This document shows, one piece after another, positions 28,410 through 36,737 of a DNA stretch of 53,241 bases. The notes under the pieces were generated by a model, which worked only from the letters and a program-made list of their open reading frames with translations, did not search any database and had not been told where the DNA came from. The stretch comes from Rubrivivax sp. (GTDB taxonomy: Bacteria > Pseudomonadota > Gammaproteobacteria > Burkholderiales > Burkholderiaceae_C): NCBI GenBank assembly GCA_018780805.1, contig JADMJD010000088.1:1-53241 (forward strand), written 5' to 3'. Every line of letters begins with the position of its first letter. Position 1 is the stretch's first letter. Made by a program: the position numbers and the translations under genes.

Positions 28410-30782
28410 ATGAAATCTGCCTGCACGGCGCTGCTGGTGCGGTGGTGGTGGCTGTGCCTGGTCGGGTGCCTGACTCCGGCCGTGGGGGCACCGACCTCAC
28501 CTGTCGCCTCGCCTGTCGCCCCGCCTGTCGCCGCGCCCGTCGCCTCAACCCCCGCGGTCGAGCTGCACGAGGCCCGTTTCCGGCCCGTCACCACCCCGGG
28601 CGCCGAGCCCTGGTCCACCGTCGCCCTGCCCCACACCTGGGCCGCCAACGGCCTGCCGCGTTTTGGCCGCGGGCAGTACCAGCTGCAGTTCGAACTCGGC
28701 GCCGCACCCACCGGGGTGTGGGCGCTGCGCATCGACCGGCTCAGCACCGCCTACCGCCTGCATGTGAACGGCGTGCTGGTGCAACAGCCTGGTGGCGATG
28801 CCGAAGCGGACTTCGAGACCCGCGTCCTGATCAAGCCCGTGCCGGTGCTGGTGTCGTTCCCTGCCCGGCTCTTGCATGCCGGCAGCAACCAGATCGACAT
28901 CGAGTGGCGCCTGGGCGCACGGGCCGGCATGTCCACGGTGCAGCTGGGCCCGAGCGCCCTGCTGCAGCCGGCCTTCGAGCAGGACCATCTGTACGACCAG
29001 ACGCTGCCGCAGCTGCTCAATGCCGCAGGGGCGGCGCTGGCCTTGTTCATGCTGACGATCTGGTCGCAGCTGCGGCGCGAGCGTGCCATCGGCCTGTTCG
29101 GCCTGCTCTGGCTGCTGGTCTCGGTGCGCAACTTCAGCTACCTGGTGAACGCCACGCCCTGGCCGGTCATCGTCAGCAACTGGCTGTTTTTTGTGGCCCA
29201 GGTGGTCAGCGCCGCCCTGCTGGGCGCATTCGCCGTGGCACTGTCACCCGAGCCCTGGCGGCGCTTCCAGCGGGTGTTGTGGGGCCTGGTCACGGTGCTG
29301 CCGGCGCTGGGTTTGCTGGGCGTGGCCAACGGTTCGCTGGCCAGCCTGCGCCAGTGGGCCTACCCGGTGCTGCTGCTGACCACCGTCTTCTCGTTGTTCG
29401 TGTTGCTGCGGGCGGTACGCAGGGCGCGCCGGCGCTCCCTGGTGGCGTTGCTGGTGGGCCTGAGCGCCGTGCTGGTGGCCGGGGCACACGACTACCTGTT
29501 CCACCAGGGCCTGCTGCCCGTGACACACATGTTCTGGCTGCCCTATGCCGTGCCGCTGGGCAGCATGTGGTACGCCCTGGTGCTGCTGCAACGCATGGTG
29601 GAAGCGCTGCGCAACACCGAAGAACTGGCCGCACGGCTGGAGACCCGGGTGGCCGAACGCACCGAAGAGCTGGACCAGGCCCACCAGGCGCAGAGCCGCT
29701 TCCTGGCAGCCGCCAGCCACGACCTGCGCCAGCCCGTGGTCGCCATCGGCCTGCTGCTGGGCCTGGCGCGCGAACGCGCGCAGGGGCTGGACCTGCGCGG
29801 CCTGCTGGACCGCGCCCAGGAGGCCACACGCGCGCTGGAAGACCTGGTGCGCGGCCTGCTGGACCTGTCGCGGCTGGACGACGGTCCGGTGGCGCGGCCC
29901 CGCCAGGCCGTGCCGCTGCAGGCGCTGTTCCAGGCCATCGCGGCGCATGAACAACCGGCGGCGCTGGGCAAGGGCCTGCGTCTGCGCTTCCGGCCGACGC
30001 AGCGGGTGGTGTGGTCCGACCCCTTGCTGTTGGAGCAGATCCTGCGCAACCTGGTCGGCAACGCGATCCGCTACACCGACCGCGGTGGTGTGCTGGTGGT
30101 CGCACGCGCCAGCGCGGCGGGCGTGCGCCTGCAGGTCTGGGACACCGGCCGCGGCATCGCGCCAGCCGACCAGCAGCGGGTGTTCGAGGCCTTTGTGCAG
30201 CTGGACAACCCCGGCCGCGACCGCAGCCAGGGCCAGGGCCTGGGCCTGGCCATCGTGCGCCGCAGCGCAGATCTGCTGGCGCACCCGCTGGGCCTGCGCT
30301 CCGTGCCGGCCCGGGGCACCTGTTTCAGCCTGGATTTGCCACTCGCCGACGCCACCGCGCCGCTCGCCACTGCCACGGCCGGCCCGGCGCAGCCGCTGCA
30401 AGGCCGCACGGTGTGGCTGCTGGACGACGACCCGGCCGTGCGCGAGGCCCTGGCCGAACGCCTGGCCGCCTGGGGCGCCACCGTGCACCACCATGCCAGC
30501 CTGGCCGAGCTGGACACCCGCCTGGCCAGCAGCGGGCCGGCTCCAGACTGGCTGCTGACCGACCACCGCCTGCCCGAAGGTGACGGCACCCTGGCCATCC
30601 AACGGGTGCGCGCACGCTGCGGCGCAGTGCCGGCCCTGTTGATCACGGGCGACACCGCGCCGGCGGTGATGGCGCAGTTGTCAGCGCAGGCGCTGGACGT
30701 GCTGCACAAACCGTTCCGGCCCGAGGCCTTGCTGGCTTGGCTGCAGCGTGTCAGTTCCGCGCCGCCGCTCCGAAGAAGCTGA
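28410..30782 (+). CDS. Hybrid histidine kinase with 7TM-DISM-like membrane sensor
   Basis: 790-residue sensor kinase. A signal peptide and a short Pro-Val-Ala repeat precede a periplasmic beta-sandwich resembling the 7TMR-DISM extracellular domain (LRIDRLSTAYRLHVNGVLV, NQIDIEWRLGARAG). About seven hydrophobic helices follow at roughly residues 195-400. A coiled linker (RLETRVAERTEELDQAHQAQ) leads to HisKA with AASHDLRQPVVAIG and His437. The HATPase has NLVGNAIRYTDRGG and GQGLGLAIVRR, and the C-terminal receiver has WLLDDDPAVRE and Asp718 in LLTDHRLPEG. The LuxR-type regulator ends convergently 46 bases downstream and is the likely partner. Confidence 0.88.
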   Translation: MKSACTALLVRWWWLCLVGCLTPAVGAPTSPVASPVAPPVAAPVASTPAVELHEARFRPVTTPGAEPWSTVALPHTWAANGLPRFGRGQYQLQFELGAAPTGVWALRIDRLSTAYRLHVNGVLVQQPGGDAEADFETRVLIKPVPVLVSFPARLLHAGSNQIDIEWRLGARAGMSTVQLGPSALLQPAFEQDHLYDQTLPQLLNAAGAALALFMLTIWSQLRRERAIGLFGLLWLLVSVRNFSYLVNATPWPVIVSNWLFFVAQVVSAALLGAFAVALSPEPWRRFQRVLWGLVTVLPALGLLGVANGSLASLRQWAYPVLLLTTVFSLFVLLRAVRRARRRSLVALLVGLSAVLVAGAHDYLFHQGLLPVTHMFWLPYAVPLGSMWYALVLLQRMVEALRNTEELAARLETRVAERTEELDQAHQAQSRFLAAASHDLRQPVVAIGLLLGLARERAQGLDLRGLLDRAQEATRALEDLVRGLLDLSRLDDGPVARPRQAVPLQALFQAIAAHEQPAALGKGLRLRFRPTQRVVWSDPLLLEQILRNLVGNAIRYTDRGGVLVVARASAAGVRLQVWDTGRGIAPADQQRVFEAFVQLDNPGRDRSQGQGLGLAIVRRSADLLAHPLGLRSVPARGTCFSLDLPLADATAPLATATAGPAQPLQGRTVWLLDDDPAVREALAERLAAWGATVHHHASLAELDTRLASSGPAPDWLLTDHRLPEGDGTLAIQRVRARCGAVPALLITGDTAPAVMAQLSAQALDVLHKPFRPEALLAWLQRVSSAPPLRRS
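28500..28544 (+). repeat. Four in-frame 12-base tandem repeats in the kinase N-terminus
   Basis: CCTGTCGCC recurs at 28500, 28512 and 28524, with a variant CCCGTCGCC at 28536. Each unit encodes a Pro-Val-Ala-containing tetrapeptide just after the signal peptide. Because the period is 12 bases, copy-number change would keep the frame. Confidence 0.7.
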
Positions 30783-30799
30783 CGCCCCCCGGGGGGGCG
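30783..30799. terminator. G/C palindrome between convergent kinase and response regulator
   Basis: CGCCCC, CCGG, GGGGCG-type palindrome embedded in a longer conserved-looking string (AGCTGACGCCCC, then GCGAGCGCAGCGTG) just after the kinase stop. Strings of this kind recur between genes in Burkholderiales, to my recollection. It probably works as a bidirectional terminator. A partial copy of its right flank occurs at 51578-51592. Confidence 0.55.
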
Positions 30800-30828
30800 A
30801 GCGCAGCGTGTCCCGGGGTTGTTTTGTG

Positions 30829-31455
30829 TCAGGCCTGGGGCAGCCTGAGGCCCAACCGGGCCACCACCATCACGGCCTGGGTGCGTGAGTTGACGCCCAG
30901 GCGCTGGAACACCGCCTCCAGGTGTGTCTTCACGGTCGACAAGGCCAGGTCGAGCTGGCGCGCGATGCTCTTGTTCGAGTGGCCGGCCATCAGCAGGCCC
31001 AGCACATGCAACTGGCGCGGCGACAGGTCCAGACCCTCCAGCGTCTCGGCGGGCCCTGGCGCCTGCGGCAGACCCGGCGGCAGGTAGACACCACCTTGAA
31101 GCACCAGGTCCAGCGCGTCGGCCATCACACGGAACTCGGTGGTCTTGGGGATGAAGCCGGCCGCGCCGGCATCCAGCGCGTCCAGCACGGTCTGCGGCTG
31201 GTCCTGGGCCGAAACGACCACCAGCCGCGCCTGCGGGGCGCGCTCCCGCAGCACCGCCAGGCCGTGCAGGCCCTGGGCATCGGGCAGCCCCAGGTCCAGC
31301 AGCACCAGGCTCAGGTCCGGGTGTTCGTCAGCCCATGCACAAGCCTGCGCGAGGGTGCCGGCTTCGAACAGCTGCAGGCCATGCCAGGTCTGCGAGATCA
31401 CCACGGCCAGCGTCTGGCGCAGCAGCGTGTGGTCGTCCACCAGGAGGATTTTCAT
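30829..31455 (-). CDS. LuxR/NarL-family response regulator
   Basis: 208-residue DNA-binding response regulator. The receiver domain (residues 1-120) has MKILLVDDHTLLRQ, the phospho-acceptor Asp in LVLLDLGLPDAQG, VVSAQDQ and FIPKTTE with the conserved Lys. The C-terminal HTH is LSPRQLHVLGLLMAGHSNKSIARQLDLALSTVKTHLEAVFQRLGVNSRTQAV, a standard LuxR domain. ATG at 31455 gives the exact family N-terminus; the frame upstream is not homologous. It converges with the 7TM-type kinase, a common arrangement for a kinase/regulator pair. Confidence 0.92.
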   Translation of the reverse strand: MKILLVDDHTLLRQTLAVVISQTWHGLQLFEAGTLAQACAWADEHPDLSLVLLDLGLPDAQGLHGLAVLRERAPQARLVVVSAQDQPQTVLDALDAGAAGFIPKTTEFRVMADALDLVLQGGVYLPPGLPQAPGPAETLEGLDLSPRQLHVLGLLMAGHSNKSIARQLDLALSTVKTHLEAVFQRLGVNSRTQAVMVVARLGLRLPQA

Positions 31456-31879
31456 TGTTCGGTACTGCAACAGATCCTGCGGGGACAGCACGTCGGGGTG
31501 CTGTGAGCGTCGGTCGACGCGCCGGCGCGCATTCTGCCAGCGGTGAAGCCCCCTCAATCGCGGGGCCGCGGCCAGCGCCGCGGCGCATGGTGGCCGGGAT
31601 CCACACGGTTTGAAGGACTTGCCAATGGCTGATCTGCACGATGGGCGGCTCGTCATTCACTGGCCCCTGCACACCAGGGCCCCTGCTGTTGCCCATCGCC
31701 TGCTCCCGCCTGCACCTGGCCGCCCCTTTGCCCGGGGCCGCCTGGGCCCTGGCCACGCCGCTGGCCGGCGACACCCAGTCAGTACCGAGGCGCCAGCCAG
31801 CAACTTCGGCCCCCAGCCCAGTCGGGCCACGCCGACCGTGCAGTTGCCCAAGCCGGGCAGGTGACGCCCGGACCCGCCG
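31456..31879. other. 424-base region without a confident gene
   Basis: It separates two minus-strand regulators. A perfect seven-pair repeat ACAGCAC-N6-GTGCTGT lies at 31485-31504, about 30 bases upstream of the response-regulator ATG, and may be an operator or leader hairpin. A plus-strand frame at 31625-31864 would encode 79 residues beginning MADLHDGRLVIHW and ending VQLPKPGR. It has no ribosome site or recognised domain. Its last 30 residues look more protein-like than the rest, so it may be the tail of a lost gene. Confidence 0.4.
31485..31504 (-). repeat. Inverted repeat ACAGCAC-N6-GTGCTGT upstream of the response regulator
   Basis: A perfect seven-pair inverted repeat with a six-base spacer begins 30 bases upstream of the regulator ATG. 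It could be an autoregulatory operator or a leader hairpin. Confidence 0.5.
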
Positions 31880-34492
31880 TCAGGCCGGCAGCAGCCGGGC
31901 CAGGGCCGGCAGACGGTCCAGGGCCAGCCGGGTGCCTTGCGCCAGCAACGCGGGGCCGTCATCGGCGGACCCGGCGGCGGCCAAGGCCTCCTGGGCCTGC
32001 CGGACGGCGCGGTCGCGCCGGGCCTGGTCGGCAGCTTCGCGTGCCTGCCCCAGCGCGGCAAAGGCGGCGTCGGCATGGCCCACCAGCTGCAGCGCCGCCT
32101 GCGCTTGGCCCTCGGCCACCAGCAGCTGGGCGGTGGCATCGGCCCAGGACGCATGCATCTCGAAGCGCCGCGCCAGCGGCCACAAACGCTGTGCCGTCAG
32201 CCGCGCAGCCGAATGTTGGCCTGCCGTCAGTTGCGCCAGCAGCAGCGCGTTCAAGGCCGATCCCAGCAGGTGCTGGTTGCGCCCGCCGTCCAGCCGGTCC
32301 ACCAGCCCCTGGGCTTGCCGGACGGCCTGCTCGATCACTTGCAAGTTCGCCTGCCCCGCATGCGGCGCGTCGAGCTGCAGACGCGTGATGTTGATGAGCG
32401 CCAGGGTGTCGTCCAGGCCGGCCGCGCGGCTCAGGGCCGCCTGGTCTTCAAAGTGCGCCAGCGCGCCCTTGGCGTCCTGGTCCAGCAGGCACAGCCAGCC
32501 ACGCGCCCCTGTGCGCATGAGCAGCAGGTAAGGCGGCCAGCCGGGCTGCTCGATCTGCTGCGCCGAGCGCAGCGCCGCCTGCAATGCGGCACGGTCACCC
32601 TGGCGCCACGCGGCATGGGCGACCTTGCCAAAGCCCAGGTAGGCCACCCGCAGATCGCCCGCCTGCAGGGCCAGCTGGCTGGCCTGGCGGGCCAGTTCCA
32701 GGGCCTGCTGCGGGCGGGTGATGCCCACGTGTTCAGCCTGCTGCAGACAGGCACGCGCACGCAGGCCATCCGGCAGCGGCAGCGCCTGCGCCAGCAGCGG
32801 GCCCACGGCCTGCCACAGGGCCGTGCGTTCGTCGTAACGCTGGCGCCCGAAGAACATCGACAGCAGCGGTGCGATGCGCAGGGCCAGCAGGCCGTCGTGC
32901 ACCAGCGCCCACTGCAGCGCGGCCTGCGCGTTGGGCAGGTCGTGCTCGAGCGCCAGCTGCAGCGGGGCAAAACCCGCCCGGCCGTCCAGCACCATGGCAT
33001 GGGCACATTCCAGCGTGTCGCACAGCGCCTGCGCATGGGGCTGCTGCAGCCCGGGCGCTTCGCCCGCGGCCTGCAGCAGCTCCAGGGCCAGGGCCCGCGG
33101 AGACTCGAGCAGCGCAAAGCGCGGCGAAGGATCGGCCCCAGCCGGCCCAGCCCCTTCCGCCGCACTCAGCAAGGACTTTTCAACCAGGCCGGTCAAGGCC
33201 TCCAGCACGGTGTCCTCGTCCAGCAGCGGTCCGTCGGTGGGGGCGGCCGAGGCCACCAGCACCTGCTGCGCCTGGCGCAGGCTGAAGCTGCCCAGGAAGA
33301 CGGCCAGCCGCCGCCACACCACCCGTTCGGCGGGTTCGAGCAAACCGTGGCTCCAGCCCAGGGCCAGGCGCAGCGTGCGCTGGCGTGGCGGCGCGTCGCG
33401 CCTGGCGCGGGTCAGCACCTGCAGGCGCTGCGCCAGCGACGCCAGCAGGCCGTGCACGCCAAGCAGTGGCAGGCGCGCGGCCGCCAGCTCGATGGCCAGC
33501 GCCGAACCGTCCAGCCGCCGGCACAGTTCCACCACCGCGCCGACGTTGTCGGCGGCCAGCACAAAGCGGTGGTCCTGCGCCTGCGCCCGCGCCACGAACA
33601 GGGCGACGGCGCCGTGCGTCAACGCGACCTCCGGCGTGGCCTGCGGCGGTGGCCAGGCCAGCGCACCGAGCCGGAACACCTGCTCCTGCTGGATCTGCAG
33701 CCGGCTCTGGCTGGTAACCAGCAGACGCACCCCCGGTGCTTCGTGCAACAGCGCCTGCACCACGGCCGCCACGGCGGCGGTCAGGTGCTCGGCGTTGTCG
33801 AGCACCACCGCCATCGACAGCGGCGCCAGCAACTGGGCCAGGGCCAGGATGGCGTCGCCCTGCGCCGGCAGGCGCAGGCCCAGCGCCGCGGCCAGGTGCG
33901 CGGGCAGGCGCCCGGCATCGCCCAGGTCGGCCAGCTCCACAAAACACACGCCATGGCGGAAGGCCGCACGCTGGCCATGCAGCCAGGCCTGCGCCAATCG
34001 GGTCTTGCCGATGCCACCGGCACCGGTGAGCGTGACCTGCGGCCGTGCCGCGAGCAGCGCGGTGAGTGCGGCCAGGTCGGCGTCGCGACCGATCAGGTCC
34101 GGCACCAGCGACGGCAGGTGGCTGGGGCCCGCCACGCGGGCCGGCGGCACCGCCGTGGGTGCCGCCGCGACGGGCGCGGACAGCACACCGCCATTGAAGC
34201 GGTAGCCATAGCCCGGCACCGTGGTGATCAGCCCCGCGCCCAGCACCTTGCGCAGCGCGTTGATCTGCACGCTGAGGTTGTTGTCCTCCACCACCACGTC
34301 GGCCCACACCGTGTCCAGCAGCTGCTGCCGTGTCACCAGCTGTCCGGCATGCGCTGCCAGCTGCACCAGCAGGTCCAGCGCCTTGCCCCGCACCTCGGTC
34401 AGCCGGCCATGGGCCAGCAGCCGGCGCTCGCGGATCTGCAACTCGAAGGGGCCGAAACAACAAGGGTCCGCCAACCGCGCGGGGGAGGTCAT
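31880..34492 (-). CDS. Large winged-helix regulator with STAND-type ATPase domain
   Basis: 870-residue transcription regulator. Residues about 8-102 form an OmpR/CadC-like winged helix (FGPFELQIRERRLLAHGRL, then NLSVQINALRKVLG and ITTVPGYGYRFNG). The NTPase domain has Walker A LTGAGGIGKTRLAQ at about 155-168, Walker B AVVLDNAEHL, and RLLVTSQSRL and GSALAIELAAARL of the AfsR/NB-ARC-like predicted-ATPase group. The C-terminal half is helical with TPR-like repeats. No receiver is present, so the signal is unknown; no regulated gene is obvious. The start is ambiguous: an in-frame GTG at 34555 has GGAG ten bases upstream, and the ATG at 34492 has none. Confidence 0.85.
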   Translation of the reverse strand: MTSPARLADPCCFGPFELQIRERRLLAHGRLTEVRGKALDLLVQLAAHAGQLVTRQQLLDTVWADVVVEDNNLSVQINALRKVLGAGLITTVPGYGYRFNGGVLSAPVAAAPTAVPPARVAGPSHLPSLVPDLIGRDADLAALTALLAARPQVTLTGAGGIGKTRLAQAWLHGQRAAFRHGVCFVELADLGDAGRLPAHLAAALGLRLPAQGDAILALAQLLAPLSMAVVLDNAEHLTAAVAAVVQALLHEAPGVRLLVTSQSRLQIQQEQVFRLGALAWPPPQATPEVALTHGAVALFVARAQAQDHRFVLAADNVGAVVELCRRLDGSALAIELAAARLPLLGVHGLLASLAQRLQVLTRARRDAPPRQRTLRLALGWSHGLLEPAERVVWRRLAVFLGSFSLRQAQQVLVASAAPTDGPLLDEDTVLEALTGLVEKSLLSAAEGAGPAGADPSPRFALLESPRALALELLQAAGEAPGLQQPHAQALCDTLECAHAMVLDGRAGFAPLQLALEHDLPNAQAALQWALVHDGLLALRIAPLLSMFFGRQRYDERTALWQAVGPLLAQALPLPDGLRARACLQQAEHVGITRPQQALELARQASQLALQAGDLRVAYLGFGKVAHAAWRQGDRAALQAALRSAQQIEQPGWPPYLLLMRTGARGWLCLLDQDAKGALAHFEDQAALSRAAGLDDTLALINITRLQLDAPHAGQANLQVIEQAVRQAQGLVDRLDGGRNQHLLGSALNALLLAQLTAGQHSAARLTAQRLWPLARRFEMHASWADATAQLLVAEGQAQAALQLVGHADAAFAALGQAREAADQARRDRAVRQAQEALAAAGSADDGPALLAQGTRLALDRLPALARLLPA

Positions 34493-34698
34493 CGATGGCG
34501 TGGGGGCACCGGCAGCGCCGCCGGGCACGACACGCAGGTTCGGAACTTGGGACACGATCAGAACACTCCAGCCACCAGGGGCACATCCGCCGGACCGACC
34601 GGATGGGCGGCCCCCAGCCGCGGGGACGCCAGACCATACCAGCCGGCAGGTGGGGCCCGGGTGGCACGCCGGTCTCTTGCCCCGGCACCCCGTGGACC

Positions 34699-35310
34699 TC
34701 AGGCTGCTTTGCGCCTGCGCGGCCTGGCCGCTGCCCCGCCGGGTGGCGTCTGCGCTTTGAGGATGGCGTCGCGGCAAACGGCCAGGATTTCATCGGCCAG
34801 GGGTGAGTCATCCGGGCAGGCACGCGACAACACGATGGCGCCCACCGCGTGCGCCAGCACGTCGAGTGTCGCGGCCCGCACCTGAGCCGCATCGGCCGCG
34901 TCCGAGGGCGGGCCGTTCCCGGCCAGCAGGGCCAGGAGGTTCTCCACACCCTCTTCGAACGCGACGCGGACGGGCGCCGGCTGCCGTGCCGCGTCACCAC
35001 TCAGCGCCGCCATCGTGCAGCCGTTGGCACGCCCGTCCCGGTGCTGGCGCGACAGGTAATGCCTGACAAACACCGAGGCCTCCACACCCTCGGCCAGCGC
35101 TGCGGTCTGCGCAATGCCACAGGCCGTGGCCTCGGCCATCAGGTCGGCCTTGGAGCCGAACTGTTTGTAGAAGCCGCCGTGGGTGAAGCCCGCGGCGGCC
35201 ATCAGGTCGGCCACGCCAACGCCATCGAAGCCGCGCTCGCGAAACAGCTGCGAGGCCGTCTCGACAACAAGGGCCCGGTTGGCTTGGGCCTGTGCCTTGG
35301 TGACTTTCAT
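34699..35310 (-). CDS. TetR-family repressor (first of two related copies)
   Basis: 203-residue repressor. The N-terminal HTH is ASQLFRERGFDGVGVADLMAAAGFTHGGFYKQFGSKADLMAEA, a classic TetR domain with the THGGFYxxFxSK recognition segment. The C-terminal ligand domain carries the subfamily mark RHYLSRQHRDGRANGCTMAALSGDAARQ. ATG at 35310 is preferred; longer in-frame starts would run through the divergent promoter. A Lys/Arg-rich tail (RPRRRKAA) ends the protein. It faces the hydrolase/dehydrogenase cluster and probably represses it and itself from the 35349-35414 region. The second TetR at 43000 belongs to the same subfamily. Confidence 0.9.
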   Translation of the reverse strand: MKVTKAQAQANRALVVETASQLFRERGFDGVGVADLMAAAGFTHGGFYKQFGSKADLMAEATACGIAQTAALAEGVEASVFVRHYLSRQHRDGRANGCTMAALSGDAARQPAPVRVAFEEGVENLLALLAGNGPPSDAADAAQVRAATLDVLAHAVGAIVLSRACPDDSPLADEILAVCRDAILKAQTPPGGAAARPRRRKAA

Positions 35311-35348
35311 GGCTGCGGGGGTGCTGGCGTTGGACTTGTGGGCCACCG

Positions 35349-35414
35349 ACTGTACATTGATTACGAGCATCATCAAATGCTTGACTTTTAAGATGACGCT
35401 CATCATCATTGAGC
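35349..35414. promoter_or_regulatory. Divergent promoter/operator region of TetR copy 1
   Basis: Plus strand: TTGACT at 35381-35386, 17 bases, then CATCAT at 35404-35409. Minus strand: TTGATG (35376-35371), 16 bases, then TACAGT (35354-35349). A palindrome GATGA-CGC-TCATC sits at 35392-35404, and TCATCATCATTGAGC at 35400-35414 matches the same offset in the 43595 region. The overlap of both promoters with the palindrome suggests repression in both directions. Confidence 0.6.
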
Positions 35415-35456
35415 CATTCAAAGTTCTTCACACACACCGATCCCCGGGGCCTCTCC

Positions 35457-35642
35457 ATGAAAGCACTCACCTCCAAGCGTTGTGGCCGGTCGCCCGAGAT
35501 CGGGTTCTCCGACCTCCCCCGCCCGACGCTGAAGGCCGATGTCGTGAACCTGGGCACGGGCTCGTCGGCCGGGTTCGCGGTGGTGCCCGAAGCTGCCGCC
35601 GCACTGAAGCCGGCCCACCTGGACTTCGTGCAGATGCGATAG
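35457..35642 (+). pseudogene. Internally deleted remnant of a zinc-type dehydrogenase/quinone oxidoreductase
   Basis: The 61-codon frame begins MKALTSKRCGRSPEIGFSDL, which matches the N-terminus of quinone-oxidoreductase-like MDR proteins, including the intact gene at 38064 (MKAFTLERYGKK). At about codon 28 it jumps straight to LGTGSSAGFAVVPE and ALKPAHLDFVQ, which in the intact relative lie about 65 residues later (IGTFAEFVPV, then LALKPKALTMEE). It then stops. The deletion kept the frame. The catalytic and NAD(P)-binding regions are absent, so it cannot be active. It is the first open frame after the TetR divergent promoter. Confidence 0.75.
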
Positions 35643-35682
35643 CCCCCCCACCGCCTGTTCACGCCCCCACTTGGAGACCACC

Positions 35683-36723
35683 ATGAAGACCGAGACCCAC
35701 CCCGCCCAGGCAGCAGGCACGCAGCTGCGTCAACGACACCACCGCCTGCGCCACCTGATGCCGCGCATCGCCCTGGCCCTGACCTTGGCGTCGCTGTTCA
35801 CCGCGGCGCCAGCGCAAACGCGAGACCTGGCGCAGGGACAGGGCCACACGCCGCCCGCAGCCGTGTCTCAGGCACACGGCCACCGCTGGGCCGATGTGCC
35901 GACGCAGACCCTCGCTGCGGGCGGTGTGACCTTCGCGTACCGCGAACTGGGCCAACACCATGGCGGCACGCCGGTGGTGCTGCTGGTGCACCTGGCCGCC
36001 GTGCTGGACAACTGGGACCCGCGCATCGTGGACGGTCTTGCGGCCAGGCACCACGTGATCGCCTTTGACAACCGCGGCATCGGCGCGTCCAGCGGTTCAC
36101 CATCAAGTTCCATGGAGCAGATGGCCGACGATGCCGTCAGCTTCATCAAGGCCAAGGGCTTCAAGCAGGTGGACCTGTTCGGCTTCTCGATGGGCGGGAT
36201 GATTGCCCAGGAAGTCGTGCTGAAGGAGCCACAACTGGTGCGCAAGATGATTCTTGCGGGAACCGGACCTGCTGGCGGCGAGGGCATCAGCACCGTGGCC
36301 GGCGTGACCTTCTACGACATCCTGCGGGGCCTGTTCACCGGGCAGGACGCGAAGCAGTTCCTGTTCTTCACGCGCACGCCCGGCGGCATCGAGGCGGGAC
36401 AGGCTTTCCTGGCGCGCCTGAAGGAACGAACACAGAACCGTGACACGGAAATCTCCGTGAGTGCCTTGTTTGCCCAACTGGAAGCCTTGCGCACCTGGGG
36501 CTTGAAAAAACCGGCGGATCTGTCGGTCGTCAAACATCCTGTGCTGGTGGCCAACGGCGATGCCGATCGCATGGTGCCGACGACGAACACCCACGACCTG
36601 GCGCGGCGCCTGCCCAACAGCACGCTGATCATCTACCCCGATTCCGGCCATGGCGCCATCTTCCAGTTCCACGCCGATTTTGTGCCCAAGGCGCTCGAGT
36701 TCCTGGCGCGACAGACCTTCTGA
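35683..36723 (+). CDS. Alpha/beta hydrolase with N-terminal export signal
   Basis: 346-residue hydrolase. Basic residues and a hydrophobic stretch (LMPRIALALTLASLFTAAPAQ) look like a signal peptide, so it is probably periplasmic. The core shows VVLLVHLAAVLDNWDPR (the oxyanion region, with HLA in place of HGF/HGG), VIAFDNRGIGASSG, the nucleophile elbow FGFSMGGMIAQE, an acid in VANGDADRMVP and the His of YPDSGHGAIFQF. ATG at 35683 has GGAG seven bases upstream. A decayed homologue lies at 41084-41489. The substrate is unknown; the neighbouring oxidoreductases suggest esters or lactones. Confidence 0.85.
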   Translation: MKTETHPAQAAGTQLRQRHHRLRHLMPRIALALTLASLFTAAPAQTRDLAQGQGHTPPAAVSQAHGHRWADVPTQTLAAGGVTFAYRELGQHHGGTPVVLLVHLAAVLDNWDPRIVDGLAARHHVIAFDNRGIGASSGSPSSSMEQMADDAVSFIKAKGFKQVDLFGFSMGGMIAQEVVLKEPQLVRKMILAGTGPAGGEGISTVAGVTFYDILRGLFTGQDAKQFLFFTRTPGGIEAGQAFLARLKERTQNRDTEISVSALFAQLEALRTWGLKKPADLSVVKHPVLVANGDADRMVPTTNTHDLARRLPNSTLIIYPDSGHGAIFQFHADFVPKALEFLARQTF

Positions 36724-36737
36724 AGGCGGAACACACC

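Noticed and set aside
28500..28544. Short-period repeats as a CRISPR-like array
   Set aside because: The units are contiguous, 12 bases long, in frame within a gene, and have no spacers.
31625..31864. 79-codon plus-strand frame (MADLHDGRLVIHW) as a gene
   Set aside because: No ribosome site, no recognised domain, and composition close to a random reading of GC-rich DNA. Kept only as a note on the gene-free region.
35400..35414. CATCATCAT run as a simple trinucleotide repeat
   Set aside because: The run is only three units, and its match with the 43614 segment extends beyond the repeat (NGAGC), so a shared regulatory motif is the better reading.
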